Origin: Phalacrocorax aristotelis | Lineage: Eukaryota; Chordata; Aves; Suliformes; Phalacrocoracidae | Direction: 5' to 3' | DNA length: 64,000 nucleotides | Assembly: GCF_949628215.1 (NCBI RefSeq) | Contig: NC_134277.1 | Span: forward strand, 121,994,963 to 122,058,962 | In this document: positions 27,601 to 36,116 of the stretch, piece after piece | How positions within the stretch are numbered: position 1 is the stretch's first letter | How the letters are laid out: the number at the start of each line of letters is the position of its first letter | Program-made: the position numbers and the translations under genes | The notes under the pieces: model-generated | Told to the model about the DNA's origin: nothing | The model's input: only the letters and a program-made list of their open reading frames with translations | Databases searched by the model: none

Positions 27601-30600
27601 ATGTTGTTTCATTATACACGTAGAAATTGGGTCATAAATGTTGTATTTGAGAATTACCTTTCCTGATCTTCAGACTTGCTGTCCTTTGAATTGCCAAAGA
27701 AAATTATGGTTTTATTGTTTACGTGTAGCTCCCTCCTTCCTGCCAGTCCTTGTCCCAGGAGAACCAGGAAATCAAGGGATTAATGCCCTATATTACAGAC
27801 CAGACAGTGTAAATGCTCCCTAGTCTCCAAGGGTTTCCTTTATTGAACGTGGTATAAAACTATGAGATTCTTGCTCAGTAGGAGCTGGAATTTTTAGTCT
27901 ATACTTCTGTTGTACTAGTGAGGGTTTATTTTAGTGTAATCTCATTCTTACAGGTGATCCACTTTGTAGGCTTCAAAATACTTAGAAGTATTTTCTCCAT
28001 AAATAATGCTTATAATTTCAGCATATCGTTACCATAAAACATAATACACTTTTTATTGACTTCTCATAAAACTCTGAATATATTTGTTCTTGCCAAAACT
28101 AGCAAGGCCCTTTATATTAGTCCAAAGTATCTTTGGCAATCCCTTCTTAGGCACACACTTAAATCTGTGGGCCGTATCTAATATCTGTTAAATCAGTATA
28201 AATGAAGAATAACTCCATTGTTAATGACATTTAACCTGCATCGTTGTTTTTGAGAGGGATTGGGTCTTCTCATTGTTTTGTGCTTCCTAAGCATCAATAT
28301 CAAGCGACATGACCCAATGATTTTTACAGCTATTTATTGCCAAGGAAACATCAGAGGACTAGAAAGAAAATAAACAAACAAAAACAAATCAGAAAAACAA
28401 TAAAACCTGAACCAAAAGAACTGAACCTGTTTGGAAAGTTAATTATCAATTATCTGCCTTCTGGTATTTTTAGAATGTAACACACTTTGGCATACCATCA
28501 TCCCTTGTCGGATGGACAAAGAAGAAAGGGAGCGGGACTGTTGGAAGAGCTGATGCTTGCTCTGACAAGTCTTATTCTTAAGCTGAGAGTCAGAAAGGGT
28601 CAAACCTGCTGTGAAGCCAGGAGTGACTGTGTTTGCTAGCTTACCATTAGTATTTTGTAAGCATTTCATCTTCTGCAGGTACTGTTGTTGGAGTTAATGA
28701 GAGCACTGCTTTCTCCTGGCCTACATGCGACAGATGTGGCAATGGAAAGTTGGAGCTGTGTCCCCAGGACAGGTGAGAGTCAGCATGCTCCGGAGCACTC
28801 CAGGTGTTTTGCAGATGTAGCCATAACAGCGATAGGTGATGCAATGATTCCTGCAGGCACAGGCTGCACTTTGTTCCTTCCTAGAGCTAAGACGTAGTAC
28901 TTTTATTGCTGATGAACTGATAAAACCTGCAAGGTTAGATTAATTTATTAAGAAAGATACAAGTAGATATGAAGTGGTTTGAATTTGCAGTTATCACATC
29001 TTTTTCAGGCTAATCTTAAAGTATTGCTTATAAAGATTTCATATCCCACTGCATTATAATATTGGTTTTAATAAACATCCACATATATGACAGGTCTGAT
29101 TTTAAGCTCCTTTAGAAGTAGCTTCTTGTGTTTGTCTACCCTGCCTTGTTACCCTGTGTACCACCAATTCACCTCATTTTTATATTGAACTGTGATCTTT
29201 GCTGTAATTTATGTGACTGTGAAAGAGTTGCATTTCAGACATATTAAAATTATAACCTTTCTAAGAAGGATGTTGAATAATTCTGGGAGTACAGCTGTCC
29301 CAAATATGAAGGCTGATCCTACAGGTCCTGTTAGCACCTCAAACGCTAAACCTGCGTCACACTGGCATGCTCTTGGAAAGCCTCCCCTTCAGCTGCTTAG
29401 CCAGCTTGCTCTTGCAGAGTCTGAGATACCTGATGGGATAAAAACATGAGGGGATAAGAGAGTGGTCAGAGTGTAAAAAGAAGGAAAGGGGGGTCCTTTC
29501 AACTGGAAAAGCCTACAAAAAGCCTAAGGAGAAGTTGGGTGGGTTTGATCCCATTGAAATAGATTACATTTTCCTAAATATGAGAAGCATTACTGCTTCT
29601 ACTTTGTTGTGTATAGCCTCTGGGGGGAAAAAAGCTGAAAATAAAAACAAAAGTTGTCCTATATTGTACTATCATGCAAAAAATAAAGGGGTGTGTATGT
29701 TCACTTAGTAGCATAGTTCAGTAAAAAAAAAAATCTCTACTGTGAAGGACACTTTTGCTTCATTTGGAGAACAGTGTAGCATCAATATTTGTTTAAGACA
29801 TTATTCCAACAAGAACTTATAGCCGAGCTTAATTTTATACATATGACTTAAGTGTTTGCCGAAAACGTTGAACATTTACTGAACGAGGGCCTAAATCAGT
29901 AAGTCACTTGGGCCAAATTGATACTACAAAATTTATTCTACCATAACTTTTAGAAGGTTATGTGATTAATATTTGCTTAAGTGGGGTGGCTAAAAATAGC
30001 AACCTCCCCTTGTGTTGCCAAAACTTACGAAAGAAAGGTCCTTTTGCTAGAAGAGTTTAGGTCCTCCAAGAGAGTTACTTAGCTCTACCAACAGAAGAGG
30101 TCTATTTGCTATTATTAGCTGAATCTCTACCAGGGCTTTCCTACTAAAAGTCTATCAGGAAAGTATTTTAGAGAATAAGCTAGCTGGTTTTCCCTGTGTT
30201 TTGATTTACGACTTCTTGGCTTTTCCCTTTGTCTATGTTTCTCCATCATTATTTGTGTGTTTCAGAGGATTGCTGTATTGTAACCAGTGCTCTGAAGTTG
30301 TCATTTCACCAGTTTTGAAAATGCAGCTGGAAATCTTCTTGAGTTGCACATCTCGATCTCAAAGTACAGTAAAAGTAAAGGTATGGTATGAAACGGGCTT
30401 CAGTATATTGAGTATGGTGAGGCTAGATATGTAGACACATAGGTACCCTAAGCCACACTTTTATAAACAGCTCGCTCAGAAGAAAAATGAAAAGACGTAA
30501 GAGTATCCCATAATGTAATCTGCTACTAAACTTGTGTTTCGTTGGACTAAGAACCCAGTTCCCAGATCTTACTCAAACAATACAGTCACTGAGTTCACCC

Positions 30601-33600
30601 TGAGGCTTGCAAACTCTTTTATGGTCCAGCTGAAGGGTTTTGTTGGGTTGGGCCTTGGGAAACCTCAGTCTCCACAGCCTAAATGGAACATGTATTTTTA
30701 GACTCCCATTCTGAACATCTTTTGTGTCACCTCTCCCCTGCTTTCCTGGCCAGAGAAATAAAACCATTCTATATTAAAGTGATAAATCTTCATTCAACGT
30801 GACTGTTTTAACCTTTGCATACATCAGATTTTTTTCATGAACAAAACCTGTTCATTTTCTCATTCCAGCTGTTACAAAGGACAATATCTTCTCTCCTGAT
30901 GTCCTCCGCCAGTGAAGATGGGGTAAGTATAATGAGCATTGACGAAAGAAAGTTAAACTACATAACTTACTGTAGAGGCAGAGTACAGGAGACCTGAATC
31001 AGGTGGGAAGATACTCGAATCATAGAAATGGAAGGTACTCCTGAACGTCATCGTCCAACATACCACCCACACTGGGCTATTGCCAATGCATGGGCAGGTC
31101 AGCCGTGACTTTGGCTGCCAGGGTCTTGAAAACCTCCAGGGGTGGAGATTCTGCCTTTCCAGGCAGCTCGCTTCAGAACTGCACTAGGAGCGGTAGGAGA
31201 TTTCACTAGAAACAGTATATTTATTTCTCGTGTCCAGCCTGGGATTTGAGTAGGCTGGATGCTTTGGCAAGCCCCCCTTCCACCTGCTGATGCCCTGCTG
31301 CTGCACGACTGTCATCAGGCTGATGCCCTCCTTTTTGGAAGAGGGTTGCCGCAGATGGGATGTGCAGACAGCTTTAGCTCAGCTGTGGCCCTGCAGAGCT
31401 ATCTGCAAATAGCACCCCATCCAGACATTCGGAGCTGCGACGAGCAGTGCTGGGCTTTACTCCCTTTTCTGGCTGAGGATCCAAAGACAGCAAAGATGCA
31501 GTCCAAGCATCCCACCTTTTCGGGATGGTCTTCTCAACCCTATAAACCACAACTACTTTCTAATAGCACAACCGTGAAATTACTGGCAGGCGGTAATAGT
31601 AGAGAAAATTGCAAAACGCAGGCAAGATAATACTTTATGATTGTATGAATGAAACACACGTAAGCCACGGGGATCCATGGGCTAAAGTACAGTTTATGTA
31701 ATCATGAGGTAGTTATTCCTTTAATCTGAGATATCAGAAGAACCCTGACATTTGGCACAGTGACCCAGATTTATCACAGGTGAGGGAGGCACCCAGGTGC
31801 CTGGCTGGCATTGGCATTGGCTGCCGATGGTCAGCAGTGAAGGAGCAGCACCTTCAGAGGGTGATTAAATCCAGTCAGGATCCCGAGATCTTCCACCACA
31901 CGTGGAAGGGAGCAAAGGTCAGCTCATTGTCTTGTTTAATCATCCCAGTTCAGGATCTTCAGTTAGGTGACATGTCTTGGAGTCATTTTCCTTTCCCTCT
32001 CCTATACAGTCTTCTGGCATTTTGCTATTACATGCTTTCTGGTTTAAATGGGAGTTATGGATAATTTTTAAAGTGGAACATTTCTCTGAAATTGTAAAAT
32101 TATTTTTCTTATGCTGGAGGGTGTACATTTCATTTAAGCAAAGAGAAGACATTTCAAAAAATACAGTTGCTCTTCTAATAGCAGTTAAGCCTTGCTAAAT
32201 TTTACAGGATGCGTCTGGTTTGGTTGCAGACTGACAAAACGTAGTTCTTTTTCAAGTTATTAGAGTTCAAACAACCTCTTTTCATGTTTCAATTTTTATA
32301 ATGCTAGTATTTAGAAGTCTGGCAACTTAGAAACATTTTTTTTCCCTAGCTGAAATGCAGGGATCATTTTTTCCTTTTTTTTCATAAGCATTTCCATCTC
32401 TGAACCGCTGCTGCATTTTAAAAAGCAGCACATGTCAACAAGACTCATCACAAGAAATACCACTCGAGGTGGCATTTTTTTGCCAGTCCTGCTAAAGTTT
32501 CTAAGGGTGTAGCTTTGTAATCACTTCTTTTGGCAGGGAGGCTGCTTTTAGCCATCGCTGGCCCTGGCCACTTGTTCCTTACCTTGTGGCAGCCTTTCTT
32601 GTTACACCAGTATAGCTGTTTGCGCAGCTGCGTGGTGAATTGGACTGCGGAACCGGTCTGGGGTAAAAATAATCTAGGGGGGGAAAAAAAAAAAAAGAAA
32701 AGAAAAGAAAAGGGTTGTTTATACCTTCAACCGGGCAAAATAGGTGTGGGCATCACGTACCTGGACAAATGCACAGGCCAGATGAAAGCTGGGACATGGC
32801 CAGAGGCTGGTCATAGGCAAGTCCCACTGAGGAAAGAAAGGGATGTAAACTGGCCCTCGGAGATACCCTCTCCGGCGAGGCAGCAGCTATCGGTGTTACC
32901 AGTTCTTCAGTTAATGTGCTGTCTCCTCTTAGAGAAATCATCCCGGCCTCGCGTCCCCCTCCTCCACGCAGAATGCGGGCTCCACAGATCCGCTCAGGCA
33001 CAACTCGTGTGGGCACAGCTGCCCCACGGATCATTAAAGAGAAGGACTGTGTAGGTGCCAGGGATGGTAAAGGATGCATGATACGAAACAAAAGGGGGGG
33101 GAGGCGGGCAGCAGAAGGAGTTACAGAATATTTCTTCCTCTAGTGGATCTGTTAGCTGAGGTAATTGATGTATGGTATGTGCATAGCCGTTGCTAGCACA
33201 CGTGAAATCCTGCGAGTGTCAGAGAGCCAGGTAAAGGGAGCACACGGAGGTTTTGCTTTAGCAAAATCGAGTTCAAAGTCACAGTAGCTTTGTTTTTTGT
33301 TGTTTACAGAGCTCATTTTTAAAAGCCTGGTAGGGAAGCAACACTTGACACAGGAGTGCGATCTAATTATTGCAAATCTAATGTATTCATTCTTTCCATC
33401 GGTTCTAATGCACCTTTCTTTCCGAGTCCTTAAAAAAAAATTGTCTGTTGGAAGAGGACCTTACACACTGCATCTTCCCAGCCGAACGCTGCTTAGAACA
33501 GAATGTCCAGGACTGTTTGTTTTCATCAACATGCTTTTATCACTGCAGAGTTATGAGGTGCAGAGCGTGCTGGGAAAGGAGGTGGGGTTATTGAACTGCT

Positions 33601-33680
33601 ACGTCCACTCCGTAACCAGCCACCCCAACTGCGTTGCGCTGGAGGAAATTGTTCTTCTGGAAGCAGAAGCAAGACACTGA
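6436..33680 (+). CDS. SPIDR: SPIDR, scaffold protein of DNA repair (C-terminal part, 10 exons)
   Basis: SPIDR (KIAA0146) is a nuclear scaffold that links RAD51 and the BLM helicase during homologous recombination; this role is family knowledge. Ten exons join without a phase conflict: 6436-6626, 16298-16385, 18738-18881, 18976-19035, 22570-22768, 23702-23854, 28679-28772, 30266-30380, 30869-30922 and 33549-33680. They encode 409 residues plus TGA. Recognition rests on conserved SPIDR strings: [74 protein letters not shown] and [19 protein letters not shown]. The human protein has about 915 residues, so this is somewhat less than half. Two CxxC pairs from adjacent exons suggest a zinc ribbon near the C-terminus. 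The frame shows no break, so the gene looks functional. The 5' part lies outside the window. Confidence 0.95.
6627..16297 (+). other. SPIDR intron, 9.7 kb
   Basis: The phases of the flanking exons match (AG|G), so no coding exon is required in between. I see only short chance frames, simple repeats and old repeat debris, including a CR1-like patch near 8280-8350. No gene is recognisable. Confidence 0.8.
8270..8400 (+). mobile_element. Degenerate CR1-like LINE relic, sense orientation
   Basis: The segment 'gggagtacttattcacacagagca' followed by 'gtagaactcattgccactggat' resembles the sense strand of old sauropsid CR1 copies, where a 'tacttcttcacacaa...tggaactcattgcca' arrangement is typical. 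The match is by eye and heavily diverged. The boundaries are uncertain. Confidence 0.45.
16298..16385 (+). CDS. SPIDR: SPIDR exon B
   Basis: An 88-base exon between tttttgaag and gtaagt. The leading G completes Arg, then come [20 protein letters not shown] and PGQSQDCET, ending in phase 0. '[10 protein letters not shown]' is a SPIDR hallmark. A second AG at 16304-16305 would break the frame. Confidence 0.95.
16386..18737 (+). other. SPIDR intron, 2.35 kb
   Basis: Begins gtaagt and ends ttcaatag. It contains an A-rich run near 18377-18398. No further exon or repeat is recognised. Confidence 0.85.
18738..18881 (+). CDS. SPIDR: SPIDR exon C
   Basis: 144 bases, 48 whole codons, between ttcaatag and gtaatc. 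It encodes [20 protein letters not shown], then an acidic VEVDEEEQ and [14 protein letters not shown], the conserved SPIDR 'PPPxFCYILTA...YQPP' block. Phase 0 at both ends. Confidence 0.96.
18976..19035 (+). CDS. SPIDR: SPIDR exon D
   Basis: 60 bases, 20 codons, between ttttcag and gtaatc, only 94 bases after exon C. It encodes [20 protein letters not shown], matching the SPIDR 'RCSFYAxVIYxKPQ' segment. Phase 0 at both ends. Confidence 0.95.
19036..22569 (+). other. SPIDR intron, 3.5 kb
   Basis: The flanking phases match (0/0), so no exon is missing. The stretch is AT-rich with a short (GT)n/(AT)n tract near 22237-22260. I recognise nothing else. Confidence 0.85.
22237..22262. repeat. (GT)n/(AT)n dinucleotide repeat
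   Basis: A short GT run followed by ATATATTATATA, in a SPIDR intron. Confidence 0.85.
22570..22768 (+). CDS. SPIDR: SPIDR exon E
   Basis: 199 bases between aatactag and gtaagc. It encodes [20 protein letters not shown], continues [20 protein letters not shown] and ends [13 protein letters not shown] with one base left over (G, completed by GT of the next exon to Gly). It matches the SPIDR 'EIWLLVTDVTLQ ... SLFFKDAL' region. Confidence 0.95.
22769..23701 (+). other. SPIDR intron, 0.9 kb
   Basis: Ends tttgttggcag. No exon or repeat is recognised inside. Confidence 0.85.
23702..23854 (+). CDS. SPIDR: SPIDR exon F
   Basis: 153 bases. It encodes [20 protein letters not shown], then an [17 protein letters not shown] segment and NSICAVRG with one base left over. 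This is the strongly conserved SPIDR '[11 protein letters not shown]' and 'GPVxLDxLDS' segment. The donor is gtttgt, weaker than usual, but the phase joins perfectly to exon G. Confidence 0.95.
23855..28678 (+). other. SPIDR intron, 4.8 kb
   Basis: Non-coding, with a decayed CR1 patch near 26035-26150. Open frames inside it are short and lack family resemblance. Confidence 0.85.
26035..26150 (-). mobile_element. Decayed CR1 fragment, reverse orientation
   Basis: 'gttaggttggaaggaacctctgaa' is followed by 'aactcctgctcaaagctgggccctgagcaacctgg'. This is the reverse-complement layout of a CR1 3' region. The terminal octamer repeats are lost. Confidence 0.75.
28679..28772 (+). CDS. SPIDR: SPIDR exon G (first CxxC)
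   Basis: 94 bases between cttctgcag and gtgaga. It encodes [20 protein letters not shown], then [11 protein letters not shown], with AG left over. It carries the first half of a likely zinc ribbon (CDRC). Confidence 0.95.
28773..30265 (+). other. SPIDR intron, 1.5 kb
   Basis: An AT-rich intron that splits the two CxxC pairs. Nothing else is recognised. Confidence 0.85.
30266..30380 (+). CDS. SPIDR: SPIDR exon H (second CxxC)
   Basis: 115 bases between gtgtttcag and gtatgg. The first base completes Arg, then [37 protein letters not shown], ending in phase 0. CNQC pairs with CDRC of the preceding exon. Confidence 0.95.
30381..30868 (+). other. SPIDR intron, 0.5 kb
   Basis: Starts gtatgg and ends tcattccag. 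Nothing is recognised inside. Confidence 0.85.
30869..30922 (+). CDS. SPIDR: SPIDR exon I
   Basis: 54 bases, 18 codons, phase 0 at both ends: [18 protein letters not shown], matching SPIDR 'LLQRSISSLL...EDG'. Flanked by cattccag and gtaagt. Confidence 0.94.
31018..31175 (-). mobile_element. Decayed CR1 fragment, reverse orientation
   Basis: 'gaatcatagaaatggaagg' is followed by 'gtcttgaaaacctccaggggtggagatt', the reverse complement of the CR1 3' part. Truncated and diverged. Confidence 0.75.
32683..32712. repeat. A-rich (AAAAG)n low-complexity run
   Basis: A run of A interrupted by G at regular spacing, in the last SPIDR intron. Confidence 0.85.
33549..33680 (+). CDS. SPIDR: SPIDR last coding exon with stop
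   Basis: Between atcactgcag and the TGA at 33678-33680. It encodes [20 protein letters not shown], then [14 protein letters not shown], matching the SPIDR C-terminus '[19 protein letters not shown]...LEEIELL'. 43 residues plus stop. Confidence 0.96.
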   Translation, partial: SYEVQSVLGKEVGLLNCYVHSVTSHPNCVALEEIVLLEAEARH

Positions 33681-34041
33681 GCTGAACTCCAGTCAGCTAC
33701 TCTAGTATCTGTGGACTTTGTAATGTGGTTATCTGTTAACTAGTGCCACAGATAATGTATAATGCAAGTGTGATAAGTGTTAAGATAGTTTATTAAAACT
33801 GTGATTTACAAAGCACATTGTGCTAACGCTGAAAAATTATCTGTGTAAAAAAAAAAGCTGTTCAACTTTCTGAACTCTTTTTTTTTGGATCAGTTCAGAA
33901 TTTAAGAATACAGTTCCCTGGCGTGTTTGCTGTTTATGTATGTCAAACATCTTGTTCTTTTGAACACTTGTGATTTTTTTTTTTATATATAATATTGTAT
34001 TTATCAGGTGTCGCTGGAAAATATTTTACTGATACTTGTGA

Positions 34042-34047
34042 AATAAA
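34042..34047 (+). promoter_or_regulatory. Poly(A) signal AATAAA (proximal, SPIDR)
   Basis: A perfect AATAAA about 360 bases after the SPIDR stop. Cleavage would fall about 15-25 bases downstream. Confidence 0.65.
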
Positions 34048-34173
34048 TACCTTGCTGGAGGCAGCGAACATTGGTCTAAACTGAGTTTTATCAGCAGATT
34101 CCAGATGTACCGCCGGCTGCAAAACACCGCGTTGTGCGCGATTTCTGAGTTGTAATGTTTGTTATCGCCTTGC

Positions 34174-34179
34174 AATAAA
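34174..34179 (+). promoter_or_regulatory. Poly(A) signal AATAAA (distal, SPIDR)
   Basis: A second perfect AATAAA, 132 bases after the first. Alternative 3' ends are possible. Confidence 0.65.
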
Positions 34180-34199
34180 CGTTATAAAGATGGAGATTT

Positions 34200-35555
34200 G
34201 AACAAAGCTTATATTTTGAAGTGTCAAGCATATATAAAGTTAATGTTTTACATCTATTTGGTCTCTAAGCATAGAAGTACCATGTTATCTGTAGCTTCCC
34301 ACAAAGCGGGTGTTTCATGACACCGTTTCTGTTATGGGTAGGAGCAAACTGCTTTGTAGGCCACATAACTATCCGCACCCTGACTGTATGGAGACGTGGA
34401 TTACAAATCAGATAAATAATATCAAAATCTTCCTAGGCGTTCATTGTTCAAGGTGCAAGAATTAATATAAGAGATCAGTCAGAGATTAGAATTTTCTTTT
34501 CCCCCCTTTCACGGCATTTACAAATCCCATGCGGGCCGGAGGAGGAGGGATTAACGGTTTTGCAAAGGTCCAGTATGGATTCCCCAGCAGAAAAGGAACA
34601 GCAAACTTGTTGCTACGCCGAGTGTTCCTGCCCTGCGGCCGAGGCCGATGGTGGAAAGTCTTATATACGTCACAATTTCCAAAGGGATGACCAAGCTTTT
34701 TAATCCCCTTCCCTCCCTCCACCCCACCCCTGTCCTCAATATCTTTCAGTCTCTTACCTGCCTCCCATGTAAGGAGAAAGGGGGTGTCAGCCCATTACTG
34801 CCCAGTTTGCGACCAGGGTCGCCCCTTAGACACCAGCAACACCTCTCTCTCTCTCGGAGCACTGGCTGGCGGAGGTGCTTCTCCTGCCAGGCCATTTTTC
34901 TGCCAGTGCCCCACGGATGCTGCCGTCACCTCTGTGTGCGCACCAGCAAAATTCAGCCAAGTTGCCCAACCTTTCGCGCTACGTCCCCTCAGTCAGGGAC
35001 GAGCCTCGGTGCCTGCTCCGGCTTTCGCTGGCGGCGGGCGGCCAGTGGAAGCTGCCACAGCCCGGTGCCTGCGGGCCGCATCGCTGCCGGGGCAGCGGCC
35101 GGCCGGAGCTGGGAGCGCGTCCCGTAGGAGCAGCTCTGCCTCGGCTGCGGCGGGAACCGCTTCCAGGTTGGTTTTTCAGCAGGAATTTCAGCTAACCGTG
35201 TTCTTCTACTCGTGCATACTTCTTTTCTGTTGTTGTTCAATAACACCTTGTTCCTTCTGGCCGAGCCCTGGCCCAGGGCAGCCCCTCTTGCCGTGCAGCT
35301 GCTGCTCGGCCCCAGCAGCCCCGGGGGCGACTGACCCAGCGGCGCCCGCTGCGGGAGCCCCGGCTCTTCCCACCCTGGTTTGGGGGCCAAAAATAAATGC
35401 AGTGCGCCTCACACCCCCCCCACACCCACCCCTTGCCCCGCCACCCCCTTCCCCGCGTCCGTGTGTCCCGTCCCGTCCCCTCCCAGCGCTGCGAGTGGGC
35501 GGCAGCCCCCGGGAAGCGCGACCCGGCCCCCCCTCCCGCTGCCTTCAAGACACGG
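34200..35555. other. SPIDR-CEBPD convergent intergenic region
   Basis: About 1.35 kb between two gene 3' ends. The left part is AT-rich; from about 34,860 it becomes very GC- and CpG-rich, continuous with the CEBPD island. A 260-codon + strand frame at 34784-35566 is Pro/Ala/Ser-rich, lacks family resemblance and is best explained by base composition. Confidence 0.7.
34655..34675 (-). promoter_or_regulatory. Possible antisense core promoter (TATA plus CRE-like half-site)
   Basis: Read on the minus strand, TGACGTATATAAGAC joins a TGACG half-site directly to a TATATAAG box. GC-rich sequence follows downstream (GGCCTCGGCCGCAGG). No recognised gene starts here. A transcript would run antisense towards the SPIDR 3' end. 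This is motif evidence only. Confidence 0.3.
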
Positions 35556-35577
35556 AGCAGAGATGATTTAAAATGCT

Positions 35578-35583
35578 TTTTAT
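35578..35583 (-). promoter_or_regulatory. Poly(A) signal AATAAA (CEBPD)
   Basis: TTTATT on the + strand, so AATAAA on the coding strand, about 535 bases after the CEBPD stop. A GT-rich GTGTCTTG follows within about 30 bases on the coding strand, as expected for a cleavage site. Confidence 0.7.
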
Positions 35584-35785
35584 TATAATTATTATTATTA
35601 TCCTTAGAAATGCTGTAAAAATTGATATAAAAGGTCGAGCATGCTCAGTCTCTTTTTTCATCCTACTGTCTAAAATACATGGGGTTTTGAATCATTTTAA
35701 CAGATTTACCATAGCTGCTTCTGTACGAGTAAAATGTAGAAAAGGCGAAAAAACTACCATTACAAAAATAATTTAAGGGGAGAGA

Positions 35786-35810
35786 AAAACAAACAAACAA
35801 ACAAACAAAC
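35786..35810. repeat. (CAAA)n microsatellite
   Basis: Five to six AAAC units in the CEBPD 3' UTR. Confidence 0.9.
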
Positions 35811-35835
35811 CCCGGAAGATATTTAGCTTTTTTCC

Positions 35836-35862
35836 TTTTTTTTTTTTTTTTTTTTTTTTTTT
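35836..35862. repeat. Homopolymer T27 (A27 on the CEBPD strand)
   Basis: 27 uninterrupted T on the + strand. In the CEBPD transcript this would be an internal A tract that could prime oligo-dT and give false 3' ends. Confidence 0.95.
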
Positions 35863-36116
35863 GCAACTTTCGCGGTGGAAGACCCAGGCATGGCCCCGCG
35901 TCGCTGCCACCCTCGCAAAGCGGCGGCGGGGCCGGCGGGTCCCACGGCGGCTTCGCGCCTCCTCCCCGCGCCCGGCCCGGCCCGGGGCGCCGCGGCCCGG
36001 CCCGCCCCGGCAAGGATAGGCCAGGCCTGGCCCAGCTCGGCCCGGCCCGGCCCGGCCCTCTGAGGTATTTATCCACGGTGTGCCGGAGTCCGTCTCTCCG
36101 TCCCGCTCCCCCCCGG

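Larger units (their letters stand above)
30923..33548 (+). other. SPIDR last intron, 2.6 kb
   Basis: Contains a CR1 relic near 31018-31175 and an A/AG-rich run near 32683-32712. A 174-codon frame at 32530-33054 crosses that A-rich run and resembles no family I know. Confidence 0.8.
33681..34195 (+). other. SPIDR: SPIDR 3' UTR
   Basis: An AT-rich stretch after the stop, with two AATAAA signals. The end is placed about 15-20 bases after the second signal by rule, not from transcript data. Confidence 0.65.
35560..36116 (-). other. CEBPD: CEBPD 3' UTR
   Basis: From the stop to just past the AATAAA. It contains a (CAAA)n run, a 27-base homopolymer and AT-rich sequence with TTATTA runs close to the poly(A) signal. 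The stretch next to the stop (about 35,870-36,110) is extremely GC-rich. Confidence 0.6.

Noticed and set aside
31259-31630. A 123-codon frame in the last SPIDR intron
   Set aside because: It lies next to a CR1 relic, is not bounded by splice sites of the right phase and has no family resemblance.
32530-33054. A 174-codon frame in the last SPIDR intron
   Set aside because: It runs through an A-rich simple repeat (KKKKKRKEK) and has no recognisable domain; an overlapping minus-strand frame is also open.
34784-35566. A 260-codon + strand frame before CEBPD
   Set aside because: Pro/Ala/Ser-rich composition in a CpG island, with other frames equally open on both strands and no family resemblance.
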